From: a candidate division FCPU426 bacterium
GTDB taxonomy: Bacteria > Oederibacteriota > Muellerivitia > Muellerivitales > DAHXKG01
Reading direction: 5' to 3'
Assembly (NCBI GenBank): GCA_027366525.1
Contig: DAHXKG010000003.1
Span: forward strand, 124,001 to 188,000
Length of the DNA stretch: 64,000 nucleotides
Shown here: one piece after another, positions 46,096-53,962 of the stretch
Layout of the letters: every line of letters starts with the position of its first letter
How positions within the stretch are numbered: position 1 is the stretch's first letter
The notes under the pieces: generated by a model
The model's input: the letters and a program-made list of their open reading frames with translations, nothing else
What the model was told of the DNA's origin: nothing
Database searches by the model: none
Translations under genes and position numbers: made by a program

Positions 46096-46541
46096 AAAAA
46101 TTATTTTTGATTGCATTAATGATATTAGGCGTCGAATTGTTGAGTTCGCGCGTACAGGCGGTTCCGGTGGTTTCATTTCCCATTGCGTTTGCCAATTATT
46201 ATGTTTGGGCATATACGGAAGCCTATGAAGATCGATCTTTTGTTTATGCCGATACTACCGCGGGTATTGATGCGATGGGTTGGATTATTTTAGCGACGAC
46301 GGATCAGTATTCAGGCCTTTTTTTAATTAACATGGCCGCTATTTCGAAAACGGTTTATCCGGTTGTCCAACTTTTGGGAAAACCGATCTCCGCCGTTAAG
46401 CAACGAGCATGGATTGATATCGCCACTAATCTTACAACACTTTTATTGTTGAAATGGATGGGACATCCTGCGTTACAGGTTGAAAGTTTTCTGCCAGAAG
46501 ATCGTTGGGTTCCGGGCATTCAAGTCGCTTATTCCTTCTGA
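46092..46541 (+). CDS. Secreted hypothetical protein
   Basis: 149 residues. Signal peptide 1-22 (MKKLFLIALMILGVELLSSRVQA). The rest is aromatic and hydrophobic (FANYYVWAYTEAYEDRSFVY, WIILATTDQYSGLFLIN) with no Cys. Its start overlaps the previous stop. The 3' end overlaps the convergent cysH gene by 13 bases. Function unknown; its context suggests one envelope assembly with the PAP2 fusion protein. Confidence 0.6.
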   Translation: MKKLFLIALMILGVELLSSRVQAVPVVSFPIAFANYYVWAYTEAYEDRSFVYADTTAGIDAMGWIILATTDQYSGLFLINMAAISKTVYPVVQLLGKPISAVKQRAWIDIATNLTTLLLLKWMGHPALQVESFLPEDRWVPGIQVAYSF

Positions 46542-47281
46542 GCGGATAGCGGCAGGGTATGAATACCACATTCAGTTTTGTCTTTATTGGCCCATCTTCC
46601 AGAACGGGGATCTTGACCAAGCTGGGCAGGTCGAGTGCAACAATCGGGCGAACATCCAATGGAAAGATAGCCTCGACTCCAAAGTGGATGATAAGGAAGG
46701 TCGAATTTTTTTGCATAATCCCACAACATTTTACTATTCCAATTTAAAAGCGGGCAAATCTTTGTCAGCCATCCATTGGGGTTAGATATGATTTCGACAA
46801 ATACCAGTTTTTGACGTGTATGGGACTGATCTCTTCGGACACCGGTAATCCAAGCGTCGTAATCTTGAAGAGCAGTTTGAAAAGGTTCTACTTTATTCAT
46901 GGCACAGCATTGATCCGGCTTTGTTTCATAAAGCTTGCCATATTGGTTTAAAAAGTCTTGGGTGTTTAGAGTCGGTTTTAAAATTCTCAAGTTAAGGTTT
47001 AATCTTTTCTGAAGATCGTTTAGGTGAAGGAGCGTTTCTGGAAAATGAAATCCGGTGTCAGTGAAAAGAACAGGAATATTGGGATCGATTTGCGTGACTA
47101 AATGTAAAAGCACAGCAGATTCTGCTCCGAAGGAAGTGGAAATCATAATTTTTGAAGCAAACAGTTGAATAGCCCATTCCAAAATTTTAGAAGTTTCCCA
47201 CGATTCTAATTGTTGATTAAAATAGGCCAATTGTTCTTTGGAAAAATTTTCGGGCTTAGTATGACTCAGTGGGTGATCCAT
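46529..47281 (-). CDS. cysH: Phosphoadenylyl/adenylyl-sulfate reductase
   Basis: 250 residues. MISTSFGAESAVLLHL is the nucleotide loop (pyrophosphatase-like SFGAES); LFTDTGFHFPETL and DQCCAMNKVEPF (a Cys-Cys pair) follow, then ITGVRRDQSHTR. The C-terminal catalytic motif is ECGIH. The second iron-sulfur pair is usually C-x-x-C in SIGC-x-P-C-T; here it reads SIGCSPDCCT, an insertion of two residues. The CC plus C cluster indicates a 4Fe-4S APS-type enzyme, giving sulfite for cysteine. No other cys gene is near. Confidence 0.92.
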   Translation of the reverse strand: MDHPLSHTKPENFSKEQLAYFNQQLESWETSKILEWAIQLFASKIMISTSFGAESAVLLHLVTQIDPNIPVLFTDTGFHFPETLLHLNDLQKRLNLNLRILKPTLNTQDFLNQYGKLYETKPDQCCAMNKVEPFQTALQDYDAWITGVRRDQSHTRQKLVFVEIISNPNGWLTKICPLLNWNSKMLWDYAKKFDLPYHPLWSRGYLSIGCSPDCCTRPAQLGQDPRSGRWANKDKTECGIHTLPLSAQKE

Positions 47282-47804
47282 ATATAACGTTGACCTGATT
47301 TTCTGCCTCAGAAGAGACCAATTTATAATTTTAAGATAAAGCTTTGTAAGGTTAATGTAAAGATGATAAATTATGAAAAACTTATCAAGATGCTTAATTT
47401 TTAAATGAACTCGCTTTGTAAAAGCGGACGATGGGGTAAAAATTAACGTATTTGAAATTAAGGCCCCACTGAAATGATGACCGCGGGCTTGTATACCAGA
47501 AATATAGAGCGTTTTTATTGCAGATATTATAGATGGTTTAAAAAAGATTTTTGAAGCAGTCCGTTGGATTCGTGGAAACCATTTTGTGGCATTTTTATCC
47601 TAGGGATCATTGAAGTTCAGATTCATTAGGGATTTCAGGATAGAATCAATAGTGCGTGGAAAAATTCCACCTTGGCAATTGCTTTTTAAGCAATATCAAT
47701 TTTTAAAAAGGTTTAATAAGTAGACTATAAAATATGGAAAATTTTTAAAAACTTTGATATCATTAATCTTTGTTTAATTGAATTCTCGTGGAGAAAAAAA
47801 CACT
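47282..47804. other. Intergenic region, no gene seen
   Basis: About 520 bases between divergent cysH and the NPCBM gene. It holds two small hairpins, GTGGAAAAATTCCAC (47656-47670) and ATTGCTT/AAGCAAT nearby, and scattered AT-rich stretches that could be promoters. I see no tRNA, and no riboswitch I can identify. Confidence 0.5.
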
Positions 47805-48461
47805 ATGGAAAACCGAACTAAAAAAAGAAAAACTTCAAAGCGCGCCCCTCGAAAATCTGCAGAACCGGTTGCGCCAACCCCAACTCTTCAAGTGCCGAAT
47901 TCCCCCGAACCAGAAGGTTCGAATTTTTTATTGATTTTAATCCTTATTTTAGGTTTAGGGTTTGTCGTAGGTGGTCCATTAATATGGTTGGGAGCTTTTA
48001 AAAAGCATAGTTATGCAGCTCCAACTCCCCAGAAGCTAGATATTACGATTAATGGAATTCGAGCAATTAGTGGGAATACCGGTTGGGTGGCTCATCCGAT
48101 TCCATTTTTAAATCATAATATTGTCGGTGGACCTTTGAAGATTGGTAAGGTGACGTATCCTCATGGCATTGGAACTCATGCGCCATCGACGATTGTGTTT
48201 AATTTGGCTGGGCAAGTTAAAAAATTTTCATGTATGGCAGGTGCGGATATTGGTGGCAGTGGAGGCAATGACTCGATTTATTTCATGGTTAGAGGTGATG
48301 GTAAAAAACTATATCGTAGTCCAAAATTAACTGTTCAAAGTCCACCGGTTTCAATTCATTTAAATGTCACCGGCATCAAACAATTAAGCTTAATTGAAAA
48401 TCCAACGGGAGATTATCATTGGTGTTGGGGAGATTGGGTGAACCTTCAATTCACACGATAA
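47805..48461 (+). CDS. Membrane-anchored NPCBM/NEW2-domain protein
   Basis: 218 residues from ATG 47805 after GTGGAG. A basic, proline-rich cytoplasmic tail (~45 residues), one helix (FLLILILILGLGFVVGGPLIW) and an outside domain of ~140 residues. The NPCBM pattern is clear: GKVTYPHGIGTHAPSTIVFNLAG, FSCMAGADIGGS, YFMVRGDGKKLYRSPKL and the C-terminal HWCWGDWVNLQFT. NPCBM domains bind sugars at glycosidase edges. Here it is alone on a membrane anchor. Confidence 0.87.
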   Translation: MENRTKKRKTSKRAPRKSAEPVAPTPTLQVPNSPEPEGSNFLLILILILGLGFVVGGPLIWLGAFKKHSYAAPTPQKLDITINGIRAISGNTGWVAHPIPFLNHNIVGGPLKIGKVTYPHGIGTHAPSTIVFNLAGQVKKFSCMAGADIGGSGGNDSIYFMVRGDGKKLYRSPKLTVQSPPVSIHLNVTGIKQLSLIENPTGDYHWCWGDWVNLQFTR

Positions 48462-48525
48462 TCAATCGTCGAGCTTGCAAGAGGATAAGAACTTAGTTCT
48501 TTTGGAGAACGCTGTGGCGAAATGA

Positions 48526-49233
48526 TTATTCGTGGATATGTTGATGAAAAAAATCCAACGATAAGTGCCATGCGAGTTGAGATGCAATAGGATGATAACT
48601 CGCACGATCATCACAGTTAAATCCATGTTCAGCCTTTGATATTTCTGCAGTAACAAAGTCTTTGTCTGATGCTTTCAAAGCCTGTGTAAGTTGTAGAATG
48701 GCATCGGAAGGCGTACTCTTATCTTGTCCTCCCCAGAACAATAAAATCGGTGATTTTTGTTGAGAGGCTAACGAAATGCCTTTTTGAAGAATCTGACTTC
48801 CATAAAAGGATACCGCAGCTTTTATATGGAGGGCGGTATTAGCTAAGTAGGAAACAAAACCTCCCATACAAAAACCAACACATCCAATTTGATTGGTTTG
48901 AAGTTCTTGTTGCATCCACGCGTAAGTTGCCTCACAATCTTTAATGATGTTTTCGGGAGTGAGGGCCTCCATGTGACTGCGAACTCCCATGAAATTATCA
49001 TAGGAACCTTCAAAACCAGCGGGTGCTGTGCGATGGAATAATTCCGGTGCAGCAGCCAGATAGCCTTCTTGGGCTAAACGTCGGACGACATTTTTAATAT
49101 GGCCATTCACTCCAAATGCCTCTTGAAAGACCAAAATTCCTTTTTGGGTATTGGTTTCCGGTTTGGCCGAAAACACTTGCATGGAAGTTGAACCTGGGAT
49201 TGAAAGTGAGCAAGAGGATTCTGATATTTTCAT
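48526..49233 (-). CDS. Dienelactone hydrolase family protein
   Basis: 235 residues. The nucleophile elbow is IGCVGFCMGGFVSYL with Cys (~124), the Asp lies in WGGQDKSTP, and the His in KAEHGFNCDDR. FQEAFGVNGHIKNVVRRLAQEGYLAAAPELFHRT is typical of the family near the N-terminus. Soluble alpha/beta hydrolase; substrate unknown. It faces the NPCBM gene tail to tail. Confidence 0.92.
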   Translation of the reverse strand: MKISESSCSLSIPGSTSMQVFSAKPETNTQKGILVFQEAFGVNGHIKNVVRRLAQEGYLAAAPELFHRTAPAGFEGSYDNFMGVRSHMEALTPENIIKDCEATYAWMQQELQTNQIGCVGFCMGGFVSYLANTALHIKAAVSFYGSQILQKGISLASQQKSPILLFWGGQDKSTPSDAILQLTQALKASDKDFVTAEISKAEHGFNCDDRASYHPIASQLAWHLSLDFFHQHIHE

Positions 49234-49375
49234 GGTAATCTCCTAAATGAAATTAAAATAGATTGAAAAAGTTAAAATCAGATTTATAGTTACATGAACT
49301 TCTTTTTTTTTTCAATATGTTAATTTAATTTTTTAAGTCATTTTTAAGACAATTATATGGCAGAAGGGGCCACCG

Positions 49376-50143
49376 ATGACAATGCCTGTTTTATTTGTAG
49401 GCCATGGATCACCAGAAAACGTGTTGAAAAACAACCCTTATACGCAAGCCTTGCAGAAATTAGGAAAAACGATTACTCCACGTCCAAAATTTATTGTCGT
49501 CATTTCAGCCCATTGGGTGACTTCAAATACGCGCGTATTAACCGAGGAGCATCCTTCCGTGATTCATGATTTTTATGGATTTCCACAAGCATTATACCAA
49601 TTTCAGTATTTACCTTTAGGCGCTTCTGCACAAGCTCAGCGACTTGCGAATCAACTCAACGTAAGTATAGATAAGGAATGGGGGTTGGACCATGGTGCTT
49701 GGAGTGTACTGGCTCATCTGTATCCGGATGCAAGTATTCCTGTTTTTCAATTAAGTATCGATAACCAAAAAAGCTTTTTGGACCATTTACAATTAGGTAA
49801 ACAACTCAAATTTTTACGTGAAGAGGGTGCCTTAATTTTAGGGAGTGGCAATCTAACCCATAATCTTCAACACCTGTCTAGAAACATTGATGCTGAACCA
49901 TCGCAGTGGGCTCAAGTATTTGATCAAAAAGCGCAAACGGCGTTACAATTGCGGGATGAATATTTTTTGGTTCATCCGGATGCTTGGGGGAGCGAACTTT
50001 TTCGTCAAGCGCATCCAACGCACGAGCATTATATTCCACTTTTGTATGTTTTAGGGGCTTCGACTCAAAACGATCAACTTTATTATCCCTACGAAGGATT
50101 TGAATATGGAACGCTTTCAATGCGCATGGTATTGTTCCAATAA
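49376..50143 (+). CDS. DODA-type extradiol dioxygenase (YgiD-like)
   Basis: 255 residues from ATG 49376 after AAGGGG. LFVGHGSPENVL gives the first metal His, FIVVISAHWVTSNTRVLT the second, then DHGAWSVLAHLYPDASIPVFQLSID and HPTHEHYIPLLYVLGA further His. This matches the class III LigB-type 4,5-DOPA dioxygenase family (YgiD). It likely opens catechol rings with non-haem iron or zinc. Same general fold as Memo, but sequence places it with YgiD, so it is not the partner of the AmrS gene. Confidence 0.9.
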   Translation: MTMPVLFVGHGSPENVLKNNPYTQALQKLGKTITPRPKFIVVISAHWVTSNTRVLTEEHPSVIHDFYGFPQALYQFQYLPLGASAQAQRLANQLNVSIDKEWGLDHGAWSVLAHLYPDASIPVFQLSIDNQKSFLDHLQLGKQLKFLREEGALILGSGNLTHNLQHLSRNIDAEPSQWAQVFDQKAQTALQLRDEYFLVHPDAWGSELFRQAHPTHEHYIPLLYVLGASTQNDQLYYPYEGFEYGTLSMRMVLFQ

Positions 50144-50549
50144 TAGTTGAAACATTGCGACGACGGTTTTCGTCCAAAGAATGAAGTTAATTCCGTTCCC
50201 AATGTTTTCCAAAAAATAAAGTGAGGTATCAAAATTGTTTTAAAGGTTGGGTTAAGACTTTCGGGTTGATTTTTATAATAGTTTCTATTTCTAAAGGAAG
50301 CTTTAGAAGAATCGGAATACATAATAAATGGATTGAAATGAATAAAAAGATGAGAAGATGTAAAAGCTGTTAAAATATCAAAATTTCATGGGTAGAGGAT
50401 TGCGATATTAAAATAAATCCAATCATGCTATTGCATTTTTAAAAAACAAACGCATAAAGTAATTTTAAAAATGGAAGTTTATTTCAATCAGTTCTACAAT
50501 GAAAATGCCAGACTAGATACTGATTGAATAGATGGATAACGAGGTGAAA
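50144..50549. other. Intergenic region upstream of zwf
   Basis: About 400 bases without a supportable gene. The last ~60 bases should hold the zwf promoter, but no clear -35/-10 pair stands out. Confidence 0.5.
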
Positions 50550-52091
50550 ATGTCTAAATTACTTACTTTGGAAAATTCATTGCGCGAAGGTTTGGGAAGT
50601 CAGCGATCCGGGGTCCCATGCAGTCTTGTCATCTTTGGCGCATCAGGCGATTTGACCAAGCGCAAACTCGTACCTGCATTATTTAGCTTATATCAGAAAC
50701 ATTTACTTTCAACATCGTTTAGTTTAATCGGAACCTCTCGATCTCAATTAAGCACCGATGAGTTTAAGCACCGATTAAAATCAGCATTGGATGAAAAAAT
50801 ACCGGGCATTTCTTCAGCTCTTTGGGAGAGTTTTTCTCAGAATTTTCATTATCTGCCCTTAACCGGCGGGTTCAATAATTTAGCGGATTATCAGGCGCTT
50901 TCAAAACTGTTGAATGATCTGGATCAAAAAAATGATACGTTGGGCAATAAGATTTTTTATCTTTCAACGCCTCCGGAAGTTTTTGAGGATATCATTTCAA
51001 ATTTAGGACGCGTCGAGCTCACGCGTGAGAAGAAAGGTTTTTCGCGCGTGATTATTGAAAAGCCATTCGGCCATGATTTAGCATCCGCCCAGATGCTGAA
51101 TCAGAAAATTAAAAACGTTTTTAATGAGAATCAGATTTATCGAATTGATCATTATTTGGGAAAAGAAACGGTGCAAAATTTATTAGTCATGCGGTTTGCC
51201 AATTCAATTTTTGAACCCATTTGGAATCGCCGATATATTGATCATGTCCAAATTACAGCAGCTGAAGAAATCGGAATCGAAAATCGTGCAGGTTTTTATG
51301 AAACCTCAGGTGTTTTAAGAGACATGTTTCAAAACCATCTTTTTCAAATTTTATGTTTAGTGGCGATGGAACCTCCGATTTCTTTTGAAGCCAATGCCAT
51401 TCGCGATGAAAAATTGAAAATTTTAAAATCGATTCGTCCTTTTGAAGAAGAAGAATTAAAAACCTCGGCCTGCCGTGGACAATATGGGGGTGGATATTTA
51501 GGCGGCGAAAAAGTTGTCGCATACAGGGAGGAAGCGGGGGTCAATCCTTTATCAACCACACCAACATTTGCGGCTTTGAAAATTTATTTGGATACTTGGC
51601 GATGGGTAGGAGTGCCATTCTATTTACGGTCCGGTAAACGTCTGGCGAAACGAATTAGTGAAGTTGCTATTCAATTTAAAGAACCGCCGGATTTGCTTTT
51701 TAAAAACAATTTACAGGCCATTTCCCCAAATGTTTTAGTCATTCGGATTCAGCCGGACGAGGGCATAACACTTAAATTTGAAACTAAAGTTCCTGGCATG
51801 GCGTTTGAGGTTAGAAATGTCAATATGGATTTTCGATATGGAACGAGTTTTACGGTTGGGGCTCCAGAAGCTTACGAACGACTTTTATTGGACTGTATGT
51901 TAGGTGATGCCACATTGTTCATCCGGAGTGATGAAGTTGAAGCGGCGTGGGAAGCGTTGATGCCGATTTTGAACTATTGGGAAACCACCTCGCCACAAGA
52001 AGCATTCCCCAATTATGAAGCTGGAACTTGGGGTCCGGCGATGGCCGATGCGTTGTTCGTCAAACCTTGGAGAAAATGGAGAAGACTTTAA
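50550..52091 (+). CDS. zwf: Glucose-6-phosphate dehydrogenase
   Basis: 513 residues from ATG 50550 (GAGGTG site; an ATG at 50532 lies before it). VIFGASGDLTKRKLVPALF is the NADP-binding start, VIIEKPFGHDLASA the conserved Lys-Pro loop and YRIDHYLGKETVQNLLVMRFAN the substrate-binding signature with catalytic His. It forms the first step of the pentose-phosphate route. It is followed by opcA and pgl in a three-gene operon. Confidence 0.97.
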   Translation: MSKLLTLENSLREGLGSQRSGVPCSLVIFGASGDLTKRKLVPALFSLYQKHLLSTSFSLIGTSRSQLSTDEFKHRLKSALDEKIPGISSALWESFSQNFHYLPLTGGFNNLADYQALSKLLNDLDQKNDTLGNKIFYLSTPPEVFEDIISNLGRVELTREKKGFSRVIIEKPFGHDLASAQMLNQKIKNVFNENQIYRIDHYLGKETVQNLLVMRFANSIFEPIWNRRYIDHVQITAAEEIGIENRAGFYETSGVLRDMFQNHLFQILCLVAMEPPISFEANAIRDEKLKILKSIRPFEEEELKTSACRGQYGGGYLGGEKVVAYREEAGVNPLSTTPTFAALKIYLDTWRWVGVPFYLRSGKRLAKRISEVAIQFKEPPDLLFKNNLQAISPNVLVIRIQPDEGITLKFETKVPGMAFEVRNVNMDFRYGTSFTVGAPEAYERLLLDCMLGDATLFIRSDEVEAAWEALMPILNYWETTSPQEAFPNYEAGTWGPAMADALFVKPWRKWRRL

Positions 52092-52094
52092 ATT

Positions 52095-53183
52095 ATGATT
52101 ACTTCAAGCCAAATTGAAAAAGAACTATTGAATTTTTGGATTGATTCAGAAAATAAAGTTTCTCCTAAAAAAAGTTTTCAACGCATTTATACCACGAATG
52201 TAGTTGTTTATACTTCGAAACATCTTTTCGGGCATTACGCTGAAAATAGTTTGGGGGAATTGTCGACCCGACATCCGGGTCGTTATATTCTGATTCGTCC
52301 GGCTAATGATTTAAATACGGATCCAGTTCGTTTTTTTATTTCAGGTCACTTTCAAATTGGGGACAAAAATGAAAAACGGAATTGTTGTGAAATTATAAAA
52401 TTGGTTTCTCATTCACCTATTTTAAATCAGATGTATAGTTTTGCGTCGTCGTTACTAATGCCGGATTTACCTTTGGAATTTTGGTGGATTGGTCAAATAC
52501 CCCAAAACGATTTATTTTTTTCAAAAATGTCCAGCATTGCGGACCGGATCTGGGTGGATTCTCAGATATTTGAAAATCCCCTTTGGGATTTAAAAAATTT
52601 CGAATTGAGTAGCCGAAAATACAATAAGGATATTTTATTAGGTGATTTAAATTGGATTCGTATTTATCGTTGGAGGGAAATAATAGCCGAATTATTTGAT
52701 GGCGCTTGGAGTCGATACCTTTTAAGAATTAAAAATATTACGATTAAATTTGGTGAAGGTTTTTCCAGTTTTCGAGGCTTGCTAATGGCCTGTTGGATGG
52801 CCGTGAATTTGAAGTGGAATTACATCGGCAAGGGTATTCAAACCTTCCCTGAGAAACTGGAATTTCAATCTTTAAATCGAGAGCCCATCACGGTTTATTT
52901 TCAAAAGGTTAAAGATTCCGATGCGATGAATCGTTTATATTCGGTTGAGATTGAGACGAGTGAACCGGAAAAGGCGATTTTTCAAGTGAAACGGGAAAAG
53001 GATCCACAATGTGTTTTATCGCAGTCCATCGTTAATGGCGAGATCATTTTTTCTAGGACGACCTATTTTGAACATTTGCATTCTTCGCAACTTTTGCTGG
53101 AGGGTCTTAAACGGTTTGAGCCCGATAGGGTTTTTGAAAAGGTTTTACAACTGATTCGAACGATGGTCGAACTCCATGAATAA
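52095..53183 (+). CDS. opcA: OpcA-type assembly protein of G6PDH
   Basis: 362 residues. SLGELSTRHPGRYILIRPAND, RNCCEIIKLVSHSP, LMPDLPLEFWWIGQIP and LLGDLNWIRIYRWREIIAELFD match the OpcA family, in which glucose-6-phosphate dehydrogenase is activated or redox-tuned. It starts three bases after zwf, and its stop overlaps pgl. OpcA is best known from cyanobacteria and actinobacteria, so it is notable here. Confidence 0.88.
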   Translation: MITSSQIEKELLNFWIDSENKVSPKKSFQRIYTTNVVVYTSKHLFGHYAENSLGELSTRHPGRYILIRPANDLNTDPVRFFISGHFQIGDKNEKRNCCEIIKLVSHSPILNQMYSFASSLLMPDLPLEFWWIGQIPQNDLFFSKMSSIADRIWVDSQIFENPLWDLKNFELSSRKYNKDILLGDLNWIRIYRWREIIAELFDGAWSRYLLRIKNITIKFGEGFSSFRGLLMACWMAVNLKWNYIGKGIQTFPEKLEFQSLNREPITVYFQKVKDSDAMNRLYSVEIETSEPEKAIFQVKREKDPQCVLSQSIVNGEIIFSRTTYFEHLHSSQLLLEGLKRFEPDRVFEKVLQLIRTMVELHE

Positions 53184-53961
53184 ACCAAGTACTAAATTAA
53201 AGGAACATCATTTGGGTTGGAAAGTTCCCACCCTGGAAGTTTTTTCAACTGCAGATCGCTTGTTTCAAAGGGTCGCAAAAGATTTTTCCAAGATTGCCAA
53301 TCAATCGGTACTCGAAACTGGAAAATTTATAGTTGCTTTATCAGGCGGCACGACTCCCAAGCGATTATATGAAATCTTGGGAACAACTCGATTTCGCCAG
53401 TTGATTCCGTGGAAGCAAACCTATGTGATTTGGAGTGATGAGCGACATGTGCCTCGTACAAGTCCTCAAAGCAATTTCAAAATGGCATGGGAGGCTTTAT
53501 TATCTAAAGTTCCGGTTGCCTCAAATCATATCTTGAAAATGACCGATGGAAAAGGTTCTGTTGCTCAAAAGGCGATTCAATATGAAAAAAAAATGCGGAA
53601 ACTTCTTGCATCCCAGCCGATGGATTTAGTGCTCCTGGGGATGGGGGAAGACGGTCATACCGCAAGTCTTTTTCCAGGAAAGCAAGAAAGACTGGAAGCG
53701 CAAAAATGGGTCATTGGCTACTTTGTGGATGAAGAAAAACGGGAACGGATTTCACTTACGTTTCCGCTTTTAAATCAAGCTAAACGGATTTGGGTTTTAA
53801 TTGAAGGTGATAAAAAATCACAGATGCTTGCAAAGGTATTGGAGGATTCGAAACGAAAGTATCCTATTCAACACTTGAATCCTACGCAAGGTCAATTGGT
53901 TTTTAAAGTGGATGTCGCGGCTGCATCTCAATTAAGGAATAAGTATTTTATTTCCAAATAA
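53176..53961 (+). CDS. pgl: 6-phosphogluconolactonase (DevB type)
   Basis: 261 residues. VALSGGTTPKRLYEIL is the family's sugar-phosphate loop, WSDERHVPRTSPQSNFKMA the second conserved segment and LLGMGEDGHTASLFPG the active-site signature. It hydrolyses 6-phosphogluconolactone. It overlaps opcA by eight bases and ends one base before the tail of convergent tkt. Confidence 0.95.
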   Translation: MNKPSTKLKEHHLGWKVPTLEVFSTADRLFQRVAKDFSKIANQSVLETGKFIVALSGGTTPKRLYEILGTTRFRQLIPWKQTYVIWSDERHVPRTSPQSNFKMAWEALLSKVPVASNHILKMTDGKGSVAQKAIQYEKKMRKLLASQPMDLVLLGMGEDGHTASLFPGKQERLEAQKWVIGYFVDEEKRERISLTFPLLNQAKRIWVLIEGDKKSQMLAKVLEDSKRKYPIQHLNPTQGQLVFKVDVAAASQLRNKYFISK

Positions 53962-53962
53962 G

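Noticed and set aside
45817-46228. Two overlapping frames (minus 45817-46212 and plus 45935-46228) inside the lipoprotein gene
   Set aside because: They lie over well-supported coupled genes with signal peptides and have no motif or ribosome site of their own.
47282-47804. Possible sulfur-linked riboswitch upstream of cysH
   Set aside because: No SAM-riboswitch core motifs were seen on the minus strand, and the hairpins present are on the NPCBM side.
49376-50143. Possible Memo protein that would pair with the AmrS-type enzyme
   Set aside because: Metal-binding motifs and length match the YgiD/DODA dioxygenase branch rather than Memo.
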